Made by a program: the position numbers and the translations under genes
Part shown: piece by piece, positions 5,784 to 11,222 of the stretch
How positions within the stretch are numbered: position 1 is the first letter of the stretch
Layout: each line of letters begins with the position of its first letter
Notes under the pieces: generated by a model
Told to the model about the DNA's origin: nothing
The model's database searches: none
What the model saw: only the letters and a program-made list of their open reading frames with translations
Assembly: GCA_022511055.1 (NCBI GenBank)
Contig: JAFLSH010000080.1
Span: forward strand, 1-11,222
DNA length: 11,222 nt
From: Prevotella sp.
Lineage (GTDB): Bacteria; Bacteroidota; Bacteroidia; Bacteroidales; Bacteroidaceae
Direction: 5' to 3'

Positions 5784-8371
5784 GCAACCGCCTGATACAT
5801 ACACTCTGGTTACTGCTCTGCCTGACACCACTGACCACGAAGGCACAGACCTGGGGCGACATTGAGTACAAGGGAGAGCCGTGGGTGCGGAACTACTCAC
5901 TGCCCTACAAGATAACCAAGGGGCTCGACAACCGCCATCTCACCGTGTGGGCAAGCCACGGCCGCTACTTCGACCAGAAGAGCGGCGAGTGGAGCTGGCA
6001 GCGCCCCACCCTGTTCTGCACAAACGAGGACCTTTTCACCCAGACCATTGTCGTTCCCTACCTGATACCCATGCTCGAAAATGCCGGGGCCATAGTCTTC
6101 ACGCCCCGCGAGCGAGACTGGCAGCGCCATGAGGTGATAGTCGACAACGACGACCACACCTCGCTCATCAACTACCAAGAGTCTGGCTATCGCCAACCGT
6201 GGACAGACGCCGGGCTCAAGGGTTTTGCCCAGCACAGCGGCCACTACCGCGACGGCGAGAATCCCTTTGAAGCAGGCACGGTGCGCCAGGCCGAGACCAC
6301 CAGCAGCAAGTCGAAGTACAGCCTGATAAGCTACCAGCCCAACCTGCCCGAAGAAGGGCGCTACGCGGTCTATGTCAGCTATCAGACAACACCCGAGAGC
6401 GTTGACGATGCCCGCTACACCGTATGGCACAAGGGCGAGAAGACCGAATTCCGTGTCAACCAGCAGATGGGCGGCGGCACCTGGGTCTACTTAGGCACTT
6501 TCGACTTCGACAAGGGCTGCAACGAGTGGAACAGGGTTACACTGACCAACCAGAGCAGCCGCCACGGCGTGGTGACCGCCGATGCAGTCCGCTTCGGCGG
6601 CGGCATGGGCAACATTGAGCGGGGCGGCGACACCAGCGGCATGCCCCGCAGCCTCGAGGGGGCGCGCTACTACTGCCAGTGGGCAGGCATGCCCTACGAG
6701 GTCTACAGCTCAAAGGCCGGGCAGAACGACTATGCCGACGACATTAACGCCCGCTCACTGGCCGAAAACCTCTTGGCGGGCGGCTCGTGCTACCTGCCCG
6801 ACCGGCCGGGCCGCAAAGTGCCGCTGGAACTGTCGGTGGCCGTTCACAGCGATGCCGGCTACCACCGCGACAAAAGCTCTGTCTACGGCGCACTGACTAT
6901 CTGCACGACGGTTGGCGACAACGGAGACAGCATCTATGCCAACGGACTGCCCCGAACTATGTCGACCGAGCTGGCAGGCGACCTGTTGAGCGCTGCCAAC
7001 GCAGACATTCGCTCGCGCTACGGCATTGACTGGCCCATGCGCGAGCTGCGCGACCGCAACTACTCTGAGACCCGGCTGCCTGAAGTGCCCAGCGCCATTT
7101 TCGAGACCCTGTCTCACCAGAGTTTCCCCGACATGCGCTACGGACAGGACCCCGACTTCCGCTTCACACTGGCCCGCTCCATCTACAAGACCATTCTGCG
7201 CTACGTGAGCAACGCCCACGATGACGACTGCGTTGTAGCGCCGCTGACACCCGCCCGCCTGAGGGTCGAGTTCACGGGCAAGCGGGGCGAGGCGACCCTG
7301 TCATGGGAGCCCACCAGCGACCCTCAGGAGGAGACGGCCGTAGCCAGCCACTACGTGGTCTACACGGCCACCGGCAGCAGCGGCTTCGACAACGGCACGC
7401 TGGTCTCCAGCCCCTCATACACCCTGAAGCTGGAGCCGGGCGTGCTTTACTCGTTCCGGGTCTCGGCAGTCAACAAGGGCGGGCGGAGCTTTCCCTCTGA
7501 AGTCATGACAGCCCTCTACAACCCGAAGGCCACGGCCAACATTCTCATTGTCAACGGCTTCCACAGGCTGTCAGGCCCGGCCCACATAGACAACGGTGCG
7601 GAACAGGGATTCCTGATTGACGACGACATGGGGGTCAGCTACGGCAGAACGGCCGGATGGGCAGGGCGGCAGCTCTACTTTGACACCAGCCGGATAGGCG
7701 TGTTGGACTCCACGGGGCTCGGCTTCGGGTTTACCGAAATGGCCGGCCGCTTCATAGCCGGCAATGAGTTCAACTACACCCGCACCCACGCCTCTGCCAT
7801 GCAGCGGGCCGGGGTCTACAACATTGCGAGCGCCTCTGCCGATGCGCTCGCCCAGGTCAGCGCCGACCGCTACGACATGGCCGACCTGATTCTCGGGCTG
7901 GAGTGCAACGACGGGCACAGCCTGGTGCCATACAAGTCGTTCACCAAGCCCATGCAGGCATGGCTCAGCCAGTTCACTGCGCGCAGCGGGCGGCTGCTGG
8001 TCAGCGGCTCATACGTGGGCAGCGACATGATGGCCGACGACGAGCGCCATTTTCTCAGCACCACCCTCAAATGCCGCTATGCCGGGAAAGACGCGGCATG
8101 GAACGAGAGTGTCAGCGGGCTGGGAACGGTGTTCCAGTTCTTCAGGACACCCAACGAATACCATTACGCTGCGCCCCACCCCGACATCTTGCAGCCGGAG
8201 GCCGGCGCCATATCGGCCATGGCCTACGGCGACGGCTACTGTGCCGGAGTTGCCTACAAGGGCAGCGACTACGGCGTGTTCACGATGGGCTTTCCGTTTG
8301 AGTGCATCAAGGATGCCCAGACACAGGGGGCTATCATGAAGGGAATACTCAACTATCTGTTAAACAACTGA
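5780..8371 (+). CDS. Secreted N-acetylmuramoyl-L-alanine amidase with inserted golvesin-like domain and Fn3
   Basis: An 863-aa exported protein, often labelled xanthan lyase in Bacteroidales genomes. A signal peptide (about 1-22, cleavage after TKA) sends it to the periplasm or beyond; there is no lipobox. The catalytic part resembles zinc-dependent Amidase_3 enzymes, which cut the amide bond between muramic acid and the stem peptide. Likely ligands and catalytic residues are His60 (ASHG), Glu83 (TNED), His356 (VAVHSDAG) and Glu442 (AIFET). Between Glu83 and His356, about residues 118-275 form a beta-rich golvesin/xanthan-lyase C-terminal-like domain, so the enzyme is split in two. An Fn3 domain follows at about 488-581, then a Rossmann-like region (586-863) starting ILIVNGF. 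The amidase role is inferred from motif order; actual activity is unproven. Confidence 0.8.
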   Translation: MSNRLIHTLWLLLCLTPLTTKAQTWGDIEYKGEPWVRNYSLPYKITKGLDNRHLTVWASHGRYFDQKSGEWSWQRPTLFCTNEDLFTQTIVVPYLIPMLENAGAIVFTPRERDWQRHEVIVDNDDHTSLINYQESGYRQPWTDAGLKGFAQHSGHYRDGENPFEAGTVRQAETTSSKSKYSLISYQPNLPEEGRYAVYVSYQTTPESVDDARYTVWHKGEKTEFRVNQQMGGGTWVYLGTFDFDKGCNEWNRVTLTNQSSRHGVVTADAVRFGGGMGNIERGGDTSGMPRSLEGARYYCQWAGMPYEVYSSKAGQNDYADDINARSLAENLLAGGSCYLPDRPGRKVPLELSVAVHSDAGYHRDKSSVYGALTICTTVGDNGDSIYANGLPRTMSTELAGDLLSAANADIRSRYGIDWPMRELRDRNYSETRLPEVPSAIFETLSHQSFPDMRYGQDPDFRFTLARSIYKTILRYVSNAHDDDCVVAPLTPARLRVEFTGKRGEATLSWEPTSDPQEETAVASHYVVYTATGSSGFDNGTLVSSPSYTLKLEPGVLYSFRVSAVNKGGRSFPSEVMTALYNPKATANILIVNGFHRLSGPAHIDNGAEQGFLIDDDMGVSYGRTAGWAGRQLYFDTSRIGVLDSTGLGFGFTEMAGRFIAGNEFNYTRTHASAMQRAGVYNIASASADALAQVSADRYDMADLILGLECNDGHSLVPYKSFTKPMQAWLSQFTARSGRLLVSGSYVGSDMMADDERHFLSTTLKCRYAGKDAAWNESVSGLGTVFQFFRTPNEYHYAAPHPDILQPEAGAISAMAYGDGYCAGVAYKGSDYGVFTMGFPFECIKDAQTQGAIMKGILNYLLNN

Positions 8372-8378
8372 AAAAACG

Positions 8379-8705
8379 ATGAATGATATGTTCAAAATCC
8401 AAGCCAATTCTTCCGGGACCAGAAGCATTGAGGTCAGCGCCGACCACCTGCAGACCATTGACGACTATCTGCTGTTCCGCGACCTGATTGCCTCTAACGG
8501 CTATGTCGACGAGGAGGTGCTGAACAAGCTGAAGCTGAATCTCCGCTCGCTGCTCGAGTCAGAGGCCGGCAAGGACAAGCGCCTGCTCGACCTGTGTCTT
8601 GACGTGGTCTACCACCCCAACATGAAAGCCTACGGCCTGCAACAACTGGTCTTGCTGTTCATCAACTGGAAAGAGCGCAGCGACAATGCGGAACAGCCCT
8701 GCTGA
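8379..8705 (+). CDS. Small protein of unknown function (108 aa)
   Basis: I do not recognise this family. It looks soluble and mostly helical, with no signal peptide. After a polar N-terminus (about 1-22) come regularly spaced leucine-rich helices (about 25-35, 43-60, 67-78 and 84-97). The second half has the pattern LLDLCLDVVYHPN and then LQQLVLLFINW. The start at 8379 is seven bases after the amidase stop; an in-frame ATG at 8388 is an alternative that removes only three residues. Its C-terminus overlaps the upstream extension of the ygiQ frame, but not the preferred ygiQ start. Codon use matches its GC-rich neighbours. Co-transcription with the amidase and ygiQ is likely. Confidence 0.75.
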   Translation: MNDMFKIQANSSGTRSIEVSADHLQTIDDYLLFRDLIASNGYVDEEVLNKLKLNLRSLLESEAGKDKRLLDLCLDVVYHPNMKAYGLQQLVLLFINWKERSDNAEQPC

Positions 8706-8757
8706 GCCTTTCCGGGCATCTGCCGCAACCGCACATATCGGAGCAAACCTACAAGCC

Positions 8758-10656
8758 ATGACAGACTACAAGCTGACAGACTTTCTGCCGACCACCAAGA
8801 AGGAAATGGAACTCAGAGGATGGGACTACGTGGACATTATCCTGTTCTCTGCCGATGCCTATGTAGACCACCCCTCATTCGGTGCAGCTGTCATCGGGCG
8901 GGTGCTGGAGGCCGCGGGCTATCGGGTGGCCATTGTGCCGCAACCCGACTGGCACGGCGACTTCCGCGACTTCCGCAAGCTGGGCCAGCCGCGCCTGTTC
9001 TTCGGCGTTGCGCCGGGCTGCATGGACTCCATGGTCAACAAGTACACCGCCAACCGCCGCTGGCGCTCTGAGGATGCCTACAGCCCCGACGGCCGGCACG
9101 ACATGCGCCCCGAGTACCCCACAATCGTCTATTCCAGGATTCTCAAGCAGCTGTTTCCGCAGGTGCCGGTCATCTTGGGGGGCATAGAAGCCTCGCTCCG
9201 CCGGGTGACCCACTACGACTACTGGCAGGACTGCCTGCGCCCCTGCATACTCTGCGACTCCGGCGCTGACATGATTGTCTACGGCATGGGCGAGAAGCCC
9301 ATGGTCGAACTGGCCAACAGGCTTTCCGCCTCTCAGGGGCTTCAGCAGGCCCGCGACATTCCCCAGACGGTCTTTCTGTGCCGGCAAGACGACGTTCCGG
9401 GGGGAATCAGCCCCGAGGACATCACGCTGCACCCGCACGAGACGTGCCTGCGCGACAAGCGCGCACAGGCAGAGAACTTCCGGCACGTGGAGGAGCAGTC
9501 GAACATGCTTCACGCCAGGCGGATTCTGCAAGCGGTGGGCCAGCGCATGGTAGTAGTCAATCCCCCCTACCCCCCCATGACCACCGAGGAGCTGGATGCC
9601 TCATTCGACCTGCCGTACACCCGACTGCCACACCCCAAGTACAAGGGCAAGCGCATTCCCGCCTACGACATGATTAAGCACTCGGTCAACATTCACCGCG
9701 GCTGCTTCGGCGGCTGTGCCTTCTGCACCATCTCTGCCCATCAGGGAAAGTTCATCAGCTGCCGTTCCAAGGAAAGCATAGTCAGGGAGGTCAGGAAAAT
9801 CAGCGAGCTGCCAGACTTCAAGGGCTATCTGAGCGACCTCGGCGGCCCGTCTGCCAACATGTACGGCATGCAGGGCCGCGACCAGAGCCTTTGCGCGAAG
9901 TGCCGCCGCCCCAGCTGCATTCACCCGCAGATATGCCCCAACCTTGACACTAACCACAGCCGGCTGCTCGAGGTGTACCGGGCTGTCGACAGCCTGCCGG
10001 GCATCAAGAAGAGCTTCATCGGCAGCGGCATCAGATACGACCTGCTGCTGCACAGGAGCAAAGACGAGGCAGCCAACAAGGCCGCACACGACTATATTCG
10101 CGAACTCATCACGCGCCATGTCAGCGGCCGCCTGAAGGTAGCGCCGGAACACACCAGCGACCAGGTGTTGCGGCTCATGCGCAAGCCCTCCTTCCAGCAG
10201 TTCCACGAGTTTAAGCGCATCTTCGACCGAATAAACCGGGAGGAGCATCTCAACCAGCAGATTATACCCTACTTCATATCCTCCCACCCCGGCTGCCACG
10301 AGGAAGACATGGCAGAGCTGGCCGTACAGACCAAGCAGCTGGACTTCCATCTGGAGCAAGTGCAAGACTTCACCCCAACGCCAATGACCGTTGCCACCGA
10401 GACCTGGTACACAGGGCTCGACCCCTACTCGCTGGAGCCGGTGTTCTCGGCAAAGACCCAGCGGGAAAAACTGGCGCAGCGGCAGTATTTCTTCTGGTAC
10501 AAGCCCGAGGAGCGCCAGAACATTGAGAAAAGCCTGCGCCGAATCGGCCGGCCCGACCTGATTGCCAAACTTTACAGCAGCCCAACCAGGAGCGGCCACC
10601 AACATGGGAGGGAGCCGGCCAAGAAAAAGACCAAAGGCCGGCATCGCCACGACTGA
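8758..10656 (+). CDS. ygiQ: YgiQ family radical SAM protein
   Basis: The protein belongs to the widespread UPF0313/YgiQ family, whose reaction is not known to me. From the ATG at 8758 it has 632 aa, beginning MTDYKLTDFLPTTKKE, which aligns with family N-termini. The frame is open from an ATG at 8686, but that extension is unlike the family and overlaps the previous gene. An N-terminal domain carries DAYVDHPSFG and GGIEASLRR. The radical SAM cluster motif is CFGGCAFC with Cys316, Cys320 and Cys323. A second cysteine group, Cys379, Cys382, Cys387 and Cys393, could hold another metal centre; the last three are also in E. coli YgiQ as I recall it. Further family motifs are SDLGGP and LKVAPEHT. 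The tail after about 605 is basic and probably disordered. It is last in the operon. Confidence 0.93.
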   Translation: MTDYKLTDFLPTTKKEMELRGWDYVDIILFSADAYVDHPSFGAAVIGRVLEAAGYRVAIVPQPDWHGDFRDFRKLGQPRLFFGVAPGCMDSMVNKYTANRRWRSEDAYSPDGRHDMRPEYPTIVYSRILKQLFPQVPVILGGIEASLRRVTHYDYWQDCLRPCILCDSGADMIVYGMGEKPMVELANRLSASQGLQQARDIPQTVFLCRQDDVPGGISPEDITLHPHETCLRDKRAQAENFRHVEEQSNMLHARRILQAVGQRMVVVNPPYPPMTTEELDASFDLPYTRLPHPKYKGKRIPAYDMIKHSVNIHRGCFGGCAFCTISAHQGKFISCRSKESIVREVRKISELPDFKGYLSDLGGPSANMYGMQGRDQSLCAKCRRPSCIHPQICPNLDTNHSRLLEVYRAVDSLPGIKKSFIGSGIRYDLLLHRSKDEAANKAAHDYIRELITRHVSGRLKVAPEHTSDQVLRLMRKPSFQQFHEFKRIFDRINREEHLNQQIIPYFISSHPGCHEEDMAELAVQTKQLDFHLEQVQDFTPTPMTVATETWYTGLDPYSLEPVFSAKTQREKLAQRQYFFWYKPEERQNIEKSLRRIGRPDLIAKLYSSPTRSGHQHGREPAKKKTKGRHRHD

Positions 10657-10671
10657 GCGGCATTCTCGCAC

Positions 10672-10700
10672 TATACGCGCGCATGCGCGCATATACGTGT
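10672..10700. repeat. Alternating purine/pyrimidine tract 1 (29 bases)
   Basis: Every step from 10672 to 10700 alternates pyrimidine and purine, with a CG/CA-rich core. Bases 10677-10690 are a 14-base perfect palindrome, GCGCGCATGCGCGC. Such DNA can adopt left-handed Z form or a cruciform under negative supercoiling. It lies 15 bases after the ygiQ stop and shares the 10-mers TGCGCGCATA and ATACGCGCGC with the second tract. Structure in vivo is inferred. Confidence 0.75.
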
Positions 10701-10729
10701 TATAGTAGTTAAACAAACTGAACGCCCTG

Positions 10730-10780
10730 CACCCTCAACACCCCCGACACCCAAATTGGGTGTCGGGGGTGTTGAGGGTG
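10730..10780. repeat. Perfect 23-bp inverted repeat (long GC-rich hairpin)
   Basis: Bases 10730-10752 and 10758-10780 are exact reverse complements around AAATT. The right arm and its edge hold GGTGT at 10759, 10768 and 10777, a strict 9-base period. No T-run follows directly on either strand, so it is not a classical intrinsic terminator. It could still slow RNA polymerase or protect the ygiQ mRNA 3' end. It resembles a small palindromic intergenic element more than a gene-specific terminator. Confidence 0.8.
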
Positions 10781-10806
10781 TAGCCAGAAAAAATTTTCCG
10801 CTATCA

Positions 10807-10837
10807 ATACGCGTGCGCGCATACATACGCGCGCGTA
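10807..10837. repeat. Alternating purine/pyrimidine tract 2 (31 bases)
   Basis: Bases 10807-10837 alternate purine and pyrimidine without a break. The tract has CG-rich blocks (GCGTGCGCGC, ACGCGCGCG) around a CATACATA-like centre. With tract 1 it brackets the 23-bp hairpin, and it shares two 10-mers with tract 1 in swapped order. It is Z-DNA-prone by composition. Confidence 0.75.
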
Positions 10838-10874
10838 ATTACAGTAAATATTTCACGGAATTTGCCCTTCAATC

Positions 10875-10928
10875 CCTACCACCCCTACTAAACCTATTGC
10901 ACCTACCAAACCTACCCCATCTACCCAC
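10875..10928. repeat. Degenerate tandem repeat with 9-base period (six units)
   Basis: CTA recurs at 10876, 10885, 10894, 10903, 10912 and 10921, exactly nine bases apart. The units are CCTACCACC, CCTACTAAA, CCTATTGCA, CCTACCAAA, CCTACCCCA and TCTACCCAC. The plus strand from 10865 to 10946 contains a single G (10899), so the strand bias is extreme. The array is not in a believable gene. The same 9-base period is seen in the neighbouring 23-bp hairpin. Confidence 0.75.
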
Positions 10929-10956
10929 TTCAAACCCACTTTTTCAGAAAACTCCA

Positions 10957-11028
10957 TGCTTTAGGAAAATTACTCCGTGAGTTTTGGGCAAAACTCACGG
11001 AGTAATTTTCCTAAAGCACCGCTTTTTT
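10957..11028. terminator. Perfect 28-bp hairpin with T-tract, likely bidirectional terminator
   Basis: Bases 10958-10985 pair perfectly with 10990-11017 around the loop GGGC; one further T-A pair (10957/11018) extends the stem. On the plus strand CACCGC and six Ts (11023-11028) follow, and on the minus strand GGAGTTTTC follows. It lies between ygiQ and a converging minus-strand gene, so it can end both transcripts. The stem is far longer than most intrinsic terminators, and partial copies nearby suggest a repetitive element in origin. Confidence 0.7.
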
Positions 11029-11085
11029 CCGAAAAGTCACTGCTTTTTCGGGCAAAATTCCGGGAGTTTTCAGGCTCTTTTTCGG
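11029..11085. repeat. Decayed relatives of the 28-bp hairpin
   Basis: GGGCAAAA at 10986-10993 (loop and right arm of the hairpin) recurs at 11050-11057, followed by TTCCGGGAGT where the hairpin has CTCACGGAGT. CTTTTTCGG occurs at 11043-11051 and 11077-11085, and its near-complement CCGAAAAG at 11029-11036 can pair with the first copy across TCACTG. The area looks like a degenerate copy of one arm plus small stem-loops. Confidence 0.4.
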
Positions 11086-11095
11086 TCTCTTTGCC

Positions 11096-11222
11096 TTATT
11101 TCATCATCCCCTTCTTGCCGTCAATCATAGAGGTCAGGGCTGTCTCTACATTTCCGCGAACTTCCCTGCTAACCGAGCTTCGAGCCGTCAATCAGCTTGG
11201 GGCAGTGCGCGGCCAGGTCGCA
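11096..11222 (-). pseudogene. 3' end of an unidentified minus-strand gene, apparently frameshifted
   Basis: Reading in from the window edge, 17 codons end in KLIDGSKLG and a TAG stop at 11171-11169. Skipping one T at 11171 moves to a frame that continues SREVRGNVETALTSMIDGKK and then GMMK, ending in TAA at 11098-11096. The joined peptide looks like one natural C-terminus, and codon use resembles the other genes. This suggests a one-base insertion, a sequencing error or, less likely, programmed +1 frameshifting at GGT TAG C. TGATTGACGGC occurs in both halves (IDGSK and IDGKK). The alternative is that the gene simply stops at the TAG. The family is not recognised. Confidence 0.4.

Noticed and set aside
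8686..8757. Upstream ATG giving YgiQ 24 extra residues.
   Set aside because: The extra residues do not resemble YgiQ N-termini and overlap the 108-aa gene; MTDYKLTDFLP at 8758 matches the family start.
9601..10716. 371-codon minus-strand open frame opposite ygiQ.
   Set aside because: A product of GC-rich codon bias; the plus strand carries the radical SAM motifs and the minus-strand translation has no recognisable motif.
10758..10780. Possible G-quadruplex in the right hairpin arm.
   Set aside because: Only three clear G-runs of three or more are present; the perfect hairpin is the better explanation.
10756..10980. 74-codon plus-strand open frame with LPN/LPH-type tripeptides.
   Set aside because: It starts inside the hairpin and its pattern is only the translation of the 9-base repeat; no ribosome site or conserved-looking sequence.
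10657..11095. CRISPR array or RNA gene in the repeat-rich spacer.
   Set aside because: There are no direct repeats of CRISPR length with unique spacers, no cas genes, and no tRNA- or rRNA-like fold that I could recognise.

Overview
The window looks like chromosomal DNA of a Bacteroidales bacterium, most likely Prevotella-like. The reasons are: HtpG and pyrophosphate-dependent phosphofructokinase (PPi-PFK) of the Bacteroidales type; promoter boxes of the TAnnTTTG class specific to Bacteroidota; mostly AT-rich leaders with few Shine-Dalgarno sites; and a secreted split amidase (golvesin/xanthan-lyase type) with a C-terminal region I know mainly from Bacteroidales proteins. The species call is inference.

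Layout. (1) 1-2186: htpG (Hsp90 chaperone) on the plus strand, preceded by a textbook sigma-54-type -24/-12 element. (2) 2210-2246: a hairpin terminator in which htpG and the converging gene meet; the T-tract contains the stop codon of the converging gene. (3) 4777-2244, minus strand: pfp (PPi-PFK) followed by a membrane-anchored GH25 lysozyme, joined by a TAATG stop/start overlap. (4) 4778-4949: a 172-base divergent control region with a promoter on each strand and a 19-base palindrome over the -33 box of the plus-strand promoter. (5) 4950-10656: five tightly packed plus-strand genes, probably one operon: an 89-aa unknown protein, a short lysophospholipid-type acyltransferase, a secreted amidase split by a golvesin-like insert, a 108-aa unknown protein, and the radical-SAM protein YgiQ. 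(6) 10657-11095: a non-coding spacer packed with structure: two alternating purine/pyrimidine tracts, a perfect 23-bp hairpin, a 9-base-period repeat, and a perfect 28-bp hairpin with decayed relatives. (7) 11096-11222: the 3' end of a minus-strand gene that seems to carry a +1 frameshift.

The genes cover protein folding (HtpG), glycolysis/gluconeogenesis (PPi-PFK), and the cell envelope (GH25 lysozyme, acyltransferase, amidase). Two small proteins and YgiQ have no known function that I can assign. I see no phage, transposase, CRISPR, toxin-antitoxin or defence genes. The least ordinary material is the repeat-rich spacer at 10657-11095, the sigma-54-like site ahead of htpG, and the envelope-flavoured operon holding two uncharacterised small proteins.
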